Assembly (NCBI GenBank): GCA_903859715.1
Contig: CAIONS010000051.1
Span: 1 to 64,000 of the forward strand
DNA: 64,000 nucleotides
Reading direction: 5' to 3'
Source: an uncultured Opitutia bacterium
GTDB taxonomy: Bacteria > Verrucomicrobiota > Verrucomicrobiia > Opitutales > Opitutaceae
The translations under genes were made by a program, and so were the position numbers. The notes beneath the pieces are model-generated. The model saw nothing but the letters and a program-made list of their open reading frames with translations, was not told the DNA's origin and did no database searches. Shown one piece after another: positions 8,807 through 18,484 of the stretch (the stretch's first letter is position 1; each line of letters opens with the position of its first letter).

Positions 8807-11515
8807 ATGGCCGAGATCACCAAGAGCTACGAATCGCGCGACATCGAAAAAAAATGGTATGCCGCCTGGCTGCAGGCGAAGTGCTTCTCCGGCCGCGTGC
8901 AGGCCGGGCGCGAACCGTACAGCATCGTGATCCCGCCGCCGAATGTCACCGGCGTGCTGACGATGGGCCACGTGTTGAATAACACGATCCAGGACATCCT
9001 GATCCGCCGCGCCCGGCTGGAGGGCAAGTCCGCGCTCTGGCTGCCCGGCACCGACCACGCGGGGATCGCTACCCAAACCGTGGTAGAGCGCGAACTGCGC
9101 AAGCAGAAGCAGACGCGCCACGATTATGGCCGCGAGAAATTCGTCGAGAAAGTCTGGGCGTGGCGCCAGGAAAAAGGCGGCATCATTCTCGAGCAGCTGC
9201 GCCGGCTCGGCGCGTCCTGCGACTGGGATCGCACGGCGTTCACGATGGACCCGGCTTACTCGGAGCGCGTGCTGCATGTGTTCGTCGAGCTGTTCAACCG
9301 GGGCTTCATCTACCGCGGCAAGCGCATGGTGAACTGGTGCCCGGCCTCGCTCACGGCCTTGTCCGACGAAGAGGTGATCATGAAGCCGGTGAACGGCCTG
9401 ATCTACCGGGTCCGCTATGAATTGGTGGGCCAGCCGGGAACATTCATCGAGGTCAAGACGACGCGGCCCGAGACCATCCCGGGTGACGTGGCGATTGCGG
9501 TGCATCCCGATGACCCGCGCTATACGGCGCTCCTCGGGAAAAAAGTGCGCCGTCCGATCGGGCCCGCGGCGGAACTGCCGATCATCGCCGATTCCGCCGT
9601 CGACAAGGAATTCGGTTCCGGCGCGCTGAAAATCACGCCGGCGCATGACAAAACCGACTACGAGATCGGCCTCCGGCACAAGCTGCCGGTCATCGATGTG
9701 CTCAATCCCAATGGATCGTTGAACGATCTCGCCGGCCCCGAGCTGGCGGGGATGGATCGTTTTGCCGGGCGCAAGAAAGCCGCCGAGCTGCTGAAGGCCG
9801 CGGGTGCGCTCGTGGCGGAGGAACCTTATTCAAACAGCGTCGGCTATTCCGAGCGGGCCGATGTGCCGATCGAGCCGCGCCTGACCGAGCAGTGGTGGCT
9901 GCGTTATCCGAAGATTGAGGAAGCCAAGGCCGCGGTACGCGACGGCCATATCAAGTTTTACCCGGAGCGGTGGTCGAAGGTCTACCTGCACTGGCTCGAG
10001 AACATCCAGGACTGGTGCATCAGCCGCCAGCTGTGGTGGGGTCACCGGATTCCGGTGTGGTACCGCAAGGACGCCGACCGCAGTGATCCGCAGAACTGGC
10101 ATGTTTCCGTCGCCGGCCCGGCCGATCCGCAGAATTGGGAGCAGGAGGAGGATGTGCTCGACACGTGGGCGTCGTCCTGGCTCTGGCCGTTCGCGACGCT
10201 CGGCTGGCCCGACAAGGCGGAGATGGAAAAGGCTGGCTTCGATTATTTCTACCCGACTTCCACCCTGGTGACCGGGCCCGACATCATCTTCTTCTGGGTG
10301 GCCCGGATGATCATGGCCGGGCTGGAGTTCGTGCGGCCGGGCGAGCCGATGGAGCGGCGGATTCCGTTCAAGAACGTTTATTTCACCGGCATTATCCGCG
10401 ACCAGCAGGGTCGCAAGATGTCGAAGTCGCTCGGCAATTCACCCGACCCGCTCGACCTGATCGACACCTACGGCGCCGACGGCCTCCGCTTCGGCATCAT
10501 CTCGATCGCGCCGCAGGGTCAGGACATCCGCTTCCAGGAGGACCGGATCGAGAGCGGCAAGAATTTCTGCAACAAGCTCTGGAACGCCTCGCGCTTCCGC
10601 CAGATGAGCGGCGAGGCGGGCGACAACTCCTCGCTCGCCGCCATCGCGGCGCGGCTCGATGCGGCGAAGTTCGACGCCGACGACCACGCGATCCTTGACC
10701 GGCTGTTCTCCACGACGCGCGAGGTGGACCGCTGCTTTGCGGAGTTCGAGTTCAGCGCGGCGGTCCAGGCGCTCTACGGATTTTTCTGGAACGATTTCTG
10801 CGACTGGTACGTAGAGGTCTCGAAATCGAAACTGCAGTCGCCGGACACGAAGGCCAACTGCCTCGCGATCCAGGACCTCGTGCTGCGGCAGACGCTGCTG
10901 CTGCTGCATCCGGTCATCCCGTTCATCACGGAGGAACTCTGGCAGCTCCTCGGCTACGGTGCCCCCGGCACGTTCATCGAGGATGCCCACCTGGAAAACG
11001 CCTCGCAGCTGGCGTCGGCGTCCCTGCTGCACGGGCTGACGCTGGACCACGCGCAGATTGCCGCGGTGCAGAGTCTCAAGGCGTTCGTCTCGCAGGCACG
11101 GGCCCTGAAGGCCGAGCACAATCTCGCCAGCCGGCGCGACGTGAAATTTTTCGCCATCGCGGGTGACCGCGAATGGGCCGTGCTGTCGGCCAATCTGGCC
11201 AAGGTGGCCCGCCTGATCGGCGCGGCCGAGCTCGTGCGCCGCGAGGTTGTCGAAGGCGCCCCGGCTGTGGTGACGGCCCTCGGGACGCTCTATCTCGACC
11301 TCGTCAGCACGGTGGATGCCGGCGCGGAGAAGATCCGCCTCGCGAAGGAACTCGAGGCCATGGCGAAGCACATCGCGGGCACTGAAGCGCGCCTGTCGAA
11401 CGAGGCCTTTGTCAGCAAGGCTCCGCCCGCCGTGCTGGAAGGCGCGCGGAAGCAGCTGGCCGATCAGAAAGCCAAGCGGGCGGAGCTGGAGCGCTTGCTG
11501 AAATCACTTGGGTAG
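8807..11515 (+). CDS. valS: Valine--tRNA ligase
   Basis: PPPNVTGVLTMGH (HIGH-type), KMSKSLGNSPDP, C-terminal coiled coil, WWGHRIPVWY. Confidence 0.97.
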   Translation: MAEITKSYESRDIEKKWYAAWLQAKCFSGRVQAGREPYSIVIPPPNVTGVLTMGHVLNNTIQDILIRRARLEGKSALWLPGTDHAGIATQTVVERELRKQKQTRHDYGREKFVEKVWAWRQEKGGIILEQLRRLGASCDWDRTAFTMDPAYSERVLHVFVELFNRGFIYRGKRMVNWCPASLTALSDEEVIMKPVNGLIYRVRYELVGQPGTFIEVKTTRPETIPGDVAIAVHPDDPRYTALLGKKVRRPIGPAAELPIIADSAVDKEFGSGALKITPAHDKTDYEIGLRHKLPVIDVLNPNGSLNDLAGPELAGMDRFAGRKKAAELLKAAGALVAEEPYSNSVGYSERADVPIEPRLTEQWWLRYPKIEEAKAAVRDGHIKFYPERWSKVYLHWLENIQDWCISRQLWWGHRIPVWYRKDADRSDPQNWHVSVAGPADPQNWEQEEDVLDTWASSWLWPFATLGWPDKAEMEKAGFDYFYPTSTLVTGPDIIFFWVARMIMAGLEFVRPGEPMERRIPFKNVYFTGIIRDQQGRKMSKSLGNSPDPLDLIDTYGADGLRFGIISIAPQGQDIRFQEDRIESGKNFCNKLWNASRFRQMSGEAGDNSSLAAIAARLDAAKFDADDHAILDRLFSTTREVDRCFAEFEFSAAVQALYGFFWNDFCDWYVEVSKSKLQSPDTKANCLAIQDLVLRQTLLLLHPVIPFITEELWQLLGYGAPGTFIEDAHLENASQLASASLLHGLTLDHAQIAAVQSLKAFVSQARALKAEHNLASRRDVKFFAIAGDREWAVLSANLAKVARLIGAAELVRREVVEGAPAVVTALGTLYLDLVSTVDAGAEKIRLAKELEAMAKHIAGTEARLSNEAFVSKAPPAVLEGARKQLADQKAKRAELERLLKSLG

Positions 11516-11548
11516 CGCAGGCCTGTGGCCTGCCGGTTATACATTCGT

Positions 11549-11623
11549 GGTAGGGCGGGACCGCTGGGCCCGCCGTCGGGCATTTTCTGACAAACACGGC
11601 GCGCCCAGCGGTCGCGCCCTACC
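11549..11623. repeat. Imperfect inverted repeat GGTAGGGCGGGACCGCTGGGCCCGCCG / GCGCGCCCAGCGGTCGCGCCCTACC downstream of valS
   Basis: About 25-bp complementary arms; same word family as 3050-3080 and 24646-24747. Confidence 0.8.
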
Positions 11624-11688
11624 TCAATTCAACTCGAAGCTGATCAAGGGGTACTTGCTGAAATCAGGAGCTTGGGTTCTGCTGCGGC

Positions 11689-12255
11689 ATGGCCAACCCG
11701 ATCCGCATCCTCGCTTTTTCCGGCAGCGCTCGCCGGGAGTCCCTGAATCGGAAGCTGCTCGCCGTCGCGGTGGGCGCGGTGCGCGAGGCCGGCGTCGAGG
11801 TCACGCTGCTCGACCTCAATGAGGTGTCGCTGCCGCTTTATCATGGTGATCTGGAGGACGCGGAAGGCCTGCCGGCCAACGCCGTCAAGATCATCGACCT
11901 CATCACCTCGCATCAGGGCCTGCTTGTGGCGTCGCCCGAGTACAACTCGATGATCACGCCTTTGCTCAAGAACACCATCGACTGGTGCAGCCGCGCCGAC
12001 ATGAACCCGTTCACCGGCAAGGTGGCGGCCGTGGTGTCAGCCTCGCCCGGCATGCTGGGTGGGGTGCGCTCGATGCAGCTGGCCAAGCAACTGTTGCTGC
12101 ACCTCGGCTGCCATGTGGTGCCCGCGCAGTGCATCCTGCCGAAGGCGCACGAGGCCTTCGACGAAAAAGGGGCGCTCAAGGAGCCGCGCACGCAGAAATC
12201 CGTGCAGACGCTGGCGGCGGACCTGGTGCGGACGACGAGACTGCTGGCTCCTTAA
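11689..12255 (+). CDS. NADPH-dependent FMN reductase family protein
   Basis: RILAFSGSARRESLNRKLL, SPEYNSMITPLLKNTIDWCSR. Confidence 0.9.
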   Translation: MANPIRILAFSGSARRESLNRKLLAVAVGAVREAGVEVTLLDLNEVSLPLYHGDLEDAEGLPANAVKIIDLITSHQGLLVASPEYNSMITPLLKNTIDWCSRADMNPFTGKVAAVVSASPGMLGGVRSMQLAKQLLLHLGCHVVPAQCILPKAHEAFDEKGALKEPRTQKSVQTLAADLVRTTRLLAP

Positions 12256-12283
12256 GAGGGCGGGCCGGTATTCGGCGCCGGTC

Positions 12284-12490
12284 GCCAGTAGCAGCCGACG
12301 TGAGGAGGCTGGGTCCGATGTCGGACGAGGCGAACGTCCAACATTCAACGCTGAACATCGAACGTTGAAGTCCGGAGGGGAGCCGAAGGCCGCGGGTCAA
12401 ACTTCGAGGTTGGACGTTCGAAGTTGAGCGTTCGATGTTCGCCCGATTCGGGGCGCGACGGACAGCCTCCTCACGTCGGCTGCTACTGGC
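12284..12490. repeat. Composite element copy 1: R3 outer arms (perfect 28 bp) enclosing R2 permuted-word arms
   Basis: GCCAGTAGCAGCCGACGTGAGGAGGCTG 12284-12311 and its exact reverse complement 12463-12490; inner arms about 12322-12371 and 12401-12440. Confidence 0.9.
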
Positions 12491-12549
12491 CGGAGATGCG
12501 TCGTCAGGCCCGCCTGCGGGCTTGCCCGGGCGCAGTGCGGGCCTAGCGT

Positions 12550-13593
12550 TTGGCTCTCATGAAGAAAGCGCTCATCACCGGGATCACGGGCCAGGATGGT
12601 TCGTACCTTGCCGAGTTCCTGCTGGCCAAAGGCTACGAGGTCCACGGGGTCATCCGCCGCGCTTCCACCTTCAACACGAGCCGGATCGATCACCTTTACC
12701 GCGACCCGCACGTCAACAACGTGAAGCTGCACCTGCACTACGGCGATCTGGCTGACTCGGTGCAGATGGTGAAACTGCTCTATCAGCTCCAGCCCGACGA
12801 AGTCTACAACCTCGGCGCGCAATCGCACGTGCGGGTGTCGTTCGACATCCCGGAATACACCGGCGACGTCGACGGCCTGGGTGCGCAGCGCATCCTCGAG
12901 GCGATCCGCGAGGCGGGCCTCGTGAAGAAGTGCCGTTATTACCAGGCCTCGTCGTCCGAGATGTTCGGCAAGGTGCAGCAGGTGCCGCAGACTGAGACGA
13001 CGCCGTTCTGGCCGCGCTCGCCCTACGGCTGCGCGAAGGTCTATGCCCACTGGCTGACCGTGAACTACCGGGAGAGTTACAAGCTCCACGCGTCGAGCGG
13101 GATCTTGTTCAACCACGAGAGCCCGCGGCGCGGCGAGACGTTCGTCACCCGCAAGATCACCCGCGCCGCGACCCGCATCAAGCTGGGCCTGCAGGACTCG
13201 ATCTACCTCGGCAACCTCGACGCCCAGCGCGACTGGGGCTACGCCAAGGAGTACGTCGAGATGATGTGGCTCATGCTGCAGCAGGACAATCCCGACGACT
13301 ATGTGGTCGCGACCAACGAGACGCACAGCGTGAAGGAATTCTGCCAGGAGGCCTTCGGTTTGATCGGCCTCGATTGGCAGAAGTATGTCAAGTATGACGA
13401 GCGCTACGAGCGTCCCGCGGAGGTTGAGCTGCTGATCGGCAACCCCGCCAAGGCCCGTGAGAAACTGGGCTGGGAACCCAAGGTACGCTTCAAGGAGCTG
13501 GTGAAGATCATGGTCGAGCACGACCTCGAGTTGGCCAAGCGCGAGGCGCAGATCGCGCAACTGCCGGGTCCCTCCAAAGCCCCCTTTGCCTGA
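12550..13593 (+). CDS. gmd: GDP-mannose 4,6-dehydratase
   Basis: [35 protein letters not shown], YxxxK-type [12 protein letters not shown]. Confidence 0.96.
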   Translation: MALMKKALITGITGQDGSYLAEFLLAKGYEVHGVIRRASTFNTSRIDHLYRDPHVNNVKLHLHYGDLADSVQMVKLLYQLQPDEVYNLGAQSHVRVSFDIPEYTGDVDGLGAQRILEAIREAGLVKKCRYYQASSSEMFGKVQQVPQTETTPFWPRSPYGCAKVYAHWLTVNYRESYKLHASSGILFNHESPRRGETFVTRKITRAATRIKLGLQDSIYLGNLDAQRDWGYAKEYVEMMWLMLQQDNPDDYVVATNETHSVKEFCQEAFGLIGLDWQKYVKYDERYERPAEVELLIGNPAKAREKLGWEPKVRFKELVKIMVEHDLELAKREAQIAQLPGPSKAPFA

Positions 13594-13715
13594 TGATTGG
13601 CCGCAAAAAGGCACAAGGGCTCCAAGGTTGTGAATCGACTCTCCCGCGCGCCCATAGGCGCAATGGAGACGCTGCCGTAGCCTCTGCGACCTTGTGCCTC
13701 TTCGTGGCCATCATC
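13592..13715. repeat. Inverted repeat (GATGATTGGCCGCAAAAAGGCACAAGG ... CCTTGTGCCTCTTCGTGGCCATCATC)
   Basis: Imperfect 26-bp arms in the gmd-fucose synthase gap. Confidence 0.85.
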
Positions 13716-13726
13716 GGATTGCTCGC

Positions 13727-14662
13727 ATGAAGCTCTTTATCGCAGGTCACCAAGGCATGGTTGGGGCGGCATTGATGCGGCGCTTGGCCCATGAGTCGGG
13801 CATCATGCTGCTCACACGTTCCCGTCAGGAACTCGACCTGACTTCGCAGGCGGCGGTGGAGGCATTTTATGCGGCGGAAAAGCCGGATACCGCCATTATT
13901 GCCGCGGCCAAGGTCGGAGGAATCCATGCGAACAGCACGTATCCGGCCGAGTTTCTCCATACGAACCTCGCCATTGCCGCGAACACGATCCACGGCGCCT
14001 ACCGGCATGGCGTGAAGCGGCTGCTCTTCCTCGGCAGCTCGTGCATTTATCCGAAGCTCGCGCCGCAGCCGCTGGCGGAGGACAGCCTGCTCGCCGGTCC
14101 GCTGGAGCCGACCAACGAGGCTTATGCGATCGCGAAAATCACCGGGCTCAAGCTCGCGCAATACTACCGCCAGCAATACGGTGTGCTGTTTCATTCGGCC
14201 ATGCCGACCAATCTCTACGGGCCGGGGGACAATTACGATCTGCAGAACTCGCATGTGCTGCCCGCGTTGATCCGCAAATTTCACGAGGCGAAGGCGGCTG
14301 GCGGGACCGAGGTCACGGCCTGGGGCACGGGCACGCCGCGCCGGGAATTCCTTCACGTCGACGATCTGGCCGACGCCTGTGCGTTTCTCCTGCGGCAGGA
14401 GAATCCGCCCGATTGGATCAACGTCGGCACGGGCACGGATGTGACCATCAAGGAACTGACCGAGACTGTCGCCGCCGTCACGGGCTTCACGGGGCGCATC
14501 GTCTGGGATGAGTCGAAGCCCGACGGCACGCCGCGAAAGCTGATGGATGTTTCGCGCCTGGCGGCCTTGGGCTGGAAGGCGCGGACGAGTCTGCGCGACG
14601 GGGTCGCAAAAACTTACGCGAGTTTCCTCGCGGAAAAAGCGGCCGGCACCTTGCGTAGCTGA
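13727..14662 (+). CDS. fcl: GDP-L-fucose synthase
   Basis: [63 protein letters not shown]. Confidence 0.95.
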   Translation: MKLFIAGHQGMVGAALMRRLAHESGIMLLTRSRQELDLTSQAAVEAFYAAEKPDTAIIAAAKVGGIHANSTYPAEFLHTNLAIAANTIHGAYRHGVKRLLFLGSSCIYPKLAPQPLAEDSLLAGPLEPTNEAYAIAKITGLKLAQYYRQQYGVLFHSAMPTNLYGPGDNYDLQNSHVLPALIRKFHEAKAAGGTEVTAWGTGTPRREFLHVDDLADACAFLLRQENPPDWINVGTGTDVTIKELTETVAAVTGFTGRIVWDESKPDGTPRKLMDVSRLAALGWKARTSLRDGVAKTYASFLAEKAAGTLRS

Positions 14663-14704
14663 AGATGAAGCCGATCCCGATACTCACTCCTTTTCTGTCG
14701 GGCA

Positions 14705-14773
14705 GGTGGGCCGGGCGCACCGCGCGCGGTGCGGGGTGTACGGCCTGCCGGGCGGCGGAGCGCCCGGCCCACC
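14705..14773. repeat. Inverted repeat GGTGGGCCGGGCGC ... GCGCCCGGCCCACC between fcl and tatC
   Basis: 14-bp perfect arms. Confidence 0.8.
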
Positions 14774-14806
14774 GTCAGTGATATCATAGCCATGTCTAAC
14801 TGACCG

Positions 14807-15796
14807 ATGAACGACGACGAGGAATTCATACCGGAGACCGAGGCGGCCACGCCGAAGAAATCGTTCTGGGCGCACCTGAACGACCTGCGCACGGCGCTGG
14901 TGCGCTCGGCGATTGCGATCGGGGTCGCGCTGGTCGCCTGCCTGCTGCTGTCGCCCCAGTTGGTCAGGATCCTGGAGTATCCGCTCACGCGGATGAACAT
15001 GTTCGAGGCGCCGCGGCCCACGGTCAGCTTTCAGATCGGCGAGAACAAGCTGGGACCGTACCCGGTGACGCGGGAGCAGTTTGCCGGCCTGCCGCCGGGC
15101 GAGGCGCCGCAGCTGGTGTTTCAGGTCGGGATCGCGAAGGTCGGGCAGGAGCAGGTGGCGACGCTGAAGCTGCTGCCGCCACCGCCGCCCGGCACGACAA
15201 ACCTGGGCGTGCGGCTGCACAACTTCGGCCCGGCGGAGGGTTTCTTCGTGGCGTTCCATGTCGCGCTGTACGGCGCCCTGATTGTCTCGGCCCCGTTCTG
15301 GGCCTTTTTCATGGCCCAGTTTTTCCTGCCCGCGCTGAACCTCAAGGAACGGGGGTTGCTCTTCAGCTGGATCGGCTGGAGCGTGGCGCTCTTCTTCGCG
15401 GGGGTGGGCCTGACCTATTTCGCGCTGCTGCCCCTGGCGCTGCGCGCGGCCGTGGAGTACTCGCAGCTGCTCGGGTTTGAGGCCTTCGACTGGCGCGCCG
15501 ACGAATACATCGGCTTCGTGGCGAAGTTTATCTTCGGCATGGGGCTCGGCTTCCAGTTTCCGGTTGTGGTGCTGCTCCTCGTCAAACTGGGCATGGTCAC
15601 GCACCAGCAGCTGGCGCATTACCGCCGCCATGTGGCCGTGCTCTCGCTGATCCTGGGCGCGGTGCTCACGACGCCCGAGGTCATCACGCAGGTCTGCATG
15701 GCCGTGCCGCTCTACATCCTCTACGAGGCCTGCATTTGGATCGCGTGGTACTGGGACTGGAAGAAGCGCAAGGCGGGCGGGGTGATTGACGTGTGA
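14807..15796 (+). CDS. tatC: Sec-independent protein translocase TatC
   Basis: FWAHLNDLRTALVRSAIAIGVALV; ADEYIGFVAKFIFGMGLGFQFPVVV; multiple TMs. Confidence 0.92.
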   Translation: MNDDEEFIPETEAATPKKSFWAHLNDLRTALVRSAIAIGVALVACLLLSPQLVRILEYPLTRMNMFEAPRPTVSFQIGENKLGPYPVTREQFAGLPPGEAPQLVFQVGIAKVGQEQVATLKLLPPPPPGTTNLGVRLHNFGPAEGFFVAFHVALYGALIVSAPFWAFFMAQFFLPALNLKERGLLFSWIGWSVALFFAGVGLTYFALLPLALRAAVEYSQLLGFEAFDWRADEYIGFVAKFIFGMGLGFQFPVVVLLLVKLGMVTHQQLAHYRRHVAVLSLILGAVLTTPEVITQVCMAVPLYILYEACIWIAWYWDWKKRKAGGVIDV

Positions 15797-16980
15797 TAAA
15801 GGCGGAGGCCGCGAGGCTACTCATGATTGTAATCAAAATCATCCTTAGCCTGATCTTACTAGCGGTCGTGGTGTTTGTCGGCTTTGTCTGCTACTATACT
15901 CATCGGCGGCATGCTTACGAAGGGATGATCGACACGCATGATCTGCAGGCGCAAGTAAACCGTCTGGCTTCGGCTTATGTCATGCCCCGACCACACGTAG
16001 CGTTGGTGGTGGCTGTGACCCAACATGGCAGGCGTTACGTCGTGGGGCTGGGTAACGTAAGCGCTCAAAACTCCGGGCCACCAGACGGGCGCACTTTGTT
16101 TGAAATCGGCTCGATCACCAAATTGTTTACCGCCACGACACTCGCGGCACTCGTTGAACGTGGTGAAGTGAAACTGGACGACCCTGTCAGCCGCTATCTC
16201 CCCGCCACGGTGGTCAGCCCACGGAAAAACAACCGCGAGATCACCCTCGTGGACTTGGCCACACAAACGTCCGGCTTGCCTCGTCTGCCAGATAACCTGC
16301 TGGAGAAGGCGGATCTGCTCGATCCTTACGTCAACTATCGGGTGGCTGATCTCTATCGCGCCCTCGGGACGACCCAACTTCAAAGCCAACCAGGTACCAC
16401 TTACCTCTATTCCAATTTTGGATTCGGTCTGCTGGGTCATTTGCTGGCGCTCAAAACGGGAAAGCCCTACGAGGCGCTGGTGGAAGAGACCGTCTGCGCG
16501 CCTCTCGGAATGGCCAGCACCTGTTTCGCACTGAGTCCGACGCAAAGGAGCCGGCTAGCTGTCGGCCATGATACGAAGGGAAAGGTGGTGCCGAACTGGG
16601 ACCACGATGTGATGGCTCCAGGCGGAGCGCTTAAGTCCGACGCCGACGACCTGCTCAATTTTATCGAAGCGAATCTACAGGAGTCAGGTTCCGCCCTGGC
16701 TCGCGCCCTGGCTCTGGCCCGCCAACCTCACTTCAAGCGTTCCGGCAGTGATGTCGGCCTAGGCTGGCAAATCCGTCGCAGCGTGGAGCGCCAAACCGTA
16801 CTGTGGCACAATGGCGCGACCGGTGGCTATATCAGCTTTCTGGGCTTCGATCCTGAGGCGAAGGTCGGCGTCGTTATACTTTCAAGCTATGGTGACGCCA
16901 TGGCTGCCGATAACTCCGTCGATAAAATCGGCCTCGAGATCCTTCGCGTCGGTTCCAAGGTTTCCCTCACCTCGCCGTAA
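15793..16980 (+). CDS. Serine hydrolase, beta-lactamase/PBP4-like family with N-terminal TM
   Basis: FEIGSITKLFTA (SxxK), YSNFGFGLLGHLL (YxN), WHNGATGGYISF (HxG). Confidence 0.9.
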   Translation: MIKAEAARLLMIVIKIILSLILLAVVVFVGFVCYYTHRRHAYEGMIDTHDLQAQVNRLASAYVMPRPHVALVVAVTQHGRRYVVGLGNVSAQNSGPPDGRTLFEIGSITKLFTATTLAALVERGEVKLDDPVSRYLPATVVSPRKNNREITLVDLATQTSGLPRLPDNLLEKADLLDPYVNYRVADLYRALGTTQLQSQPGTTYLYSNFGFGLLGHLLALKTGKPYEALVEETVCAPLGMASTCFALSPTQRSRLAVGHDTKGKVVPNWDHDVMAPGGALKSDADDLLNFIEANLQESGSALARALALARQPHFKRSGSDVGLGWQIRRSVERQTVLWHNGATGGYISFLGFDPEAKVGVVILSSYGDAMAADNSVDKIGLEILRVGSKVSLTSP

Positions 16981-17117
16981 AGCGCGTATGCTTGAGGGGT
17001 TGATGCGGATCCCTCATTTCCCATGATCCAGCTGATGGCCGAAGGCTGATTGCTGACCGCTCCACTCGGATTTTCCCTTGCGCCCGGTGCCGCCCCGTGC
17101 GGCCATTACGCTTCACC

Positions 17118-18261
17118 ATGATCGCACCCGAGACTTTCAATCACATCGAGAACATCACCAAGCGCGCCGGGCACTTGTGGAGGTTTCTTTGACGTCGACC
17201 AAAAGCAGCGTGAAATAGAGGCCATGGACGCCCAGATGGGCGCGGCGGGATTCTGGGACAACAACGAGCGGGCGCAGAAGCACATCGCCAAGCTGAACAT
17301 CCTGAAGCGCGCGGTGCTGCCGGTCGTCGCTTTCAAGAAGCGCGTGGATGACGTGGCCGTGATGGTGGAACTCGTCGAGGCTGCCGACGGCGCCGAGCGC
17401 GAGATGTACGCCACGGAGCTCGATACCACGGTCGCCGCGATGGTCACGGAGCTCGACCAGCTCGAGATCGCATCCTTCCTCACCGGCCAGTTCGACAAGA
17501 ACAACGCCATCCTTTCGATCCAATCGGGCGCGGGTGGCACCGAGTCCAATGACTGGGCTGACATTCTCTTCCGCATGTACAACCGCTGGGCCGAGCGCCG
17601 CGGCTTCACCGTCGAGGTGCAGGACGTGCAGGTCGGCGACCAGGCGGGCATCAGCAAGGCCACGATCCTGATCAAGGGTGAAAACGCCTACGGCTATGCC
17701 AAGGCCGAGCGCGGCGTGCACCGCCTCGTGCGCATCAGCCCGTTTGACTCGAACAAACGCCGCCACACCTCGTTCTGCGCGATCGACGTGATCGCCGAGA
17801 TCACCGAGGAAATCGCGATCGATATTCCGGACAGCGAAATCCGCACCGATGTCTACCGTTCGTCCGGCAAGGGCGGCCAGGGCGTCAACACCACGGACTC
17901 CGCCGTGCGGCTCACGCACATCCCCTCGGGCATCGTGGTCGTGTGCCAAAACGAACGCTCGCAGATCAAGAACAAGGCGGCGGCCATGAATGTCCTCAAG
18001 GCGCGGCTCTACGAAAAGAAGCAGGACGAGCAGCGAGCCGAGATGGACCGGTTCTATGGCGAGAAAGGCGAGATCGGGTGGGGCAGCCAGATCCGCAGTT
18101 ATGTGCTGCAACCCTACCAGATGGTGAAGGACCTGCGCACCGGCATGAGCACAAGCGACACGCAGGGCGTGCTGGACGGCGACCTCGACCGCTTTGTCAA
18201 TGCGTGGCTCCGCGCCGGCTGCCCGCGTCATCGGAACAAGGATATTCAGATGGAGGAGTAA
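17118..18261 (+). CDS. prfB: Peptide chain release factor 2 with programmed +1 frameshift (17118-17189 / 17191-18261)
   Basis: Frame 0 [24 protein letters not shown] then in-frame TGA 17190-17192; +1 frame [24 protein letters not shown] continues into GGxGG(T)ES-type RF-2 ([39 protein letters not shown]); SD-like GGAGG before TTTCTTTGAC. Confidence 0.95.
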
Positions 18262-18283
18262 CACCCCGCGGGGCGGGGAAATT

Positions 18284-18466
18284 CGAAGGTCGAAATCCGA
18301 AACTCGAAATAATGACTTCCGCTACCGTGAAATTCAAAGGTCGTACTTCAGCAGTCGTTGCAGATTTCTCCACGATGGCATCAGCGGGATCCTCAAATAG
18401 CGAATTAGGGGCCGGGATTTTATTATTCCCGTTTTCGCTCTTTCGAATTTCGGATTTCATCCTTCG
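18284..18466. repeat. Inverted repeat (CGAAGGTCGAAATCCGAAACTCGAAAT ... CTTTCGAATTTCGGATTTCATCCTTCG)
   Basis: About 26-bp imperfect arms in the prfB-downstream gap. Confidence 0.85.
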
Positions 18467-18484
18467 TGCTTAGGTTGACGTCCC

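Noticed and set aside
12322-12440. CRISPR array suggested by spaced words
   Set aside because: Words are permuted and inverted rather than direct repeats with regular unique spacers.
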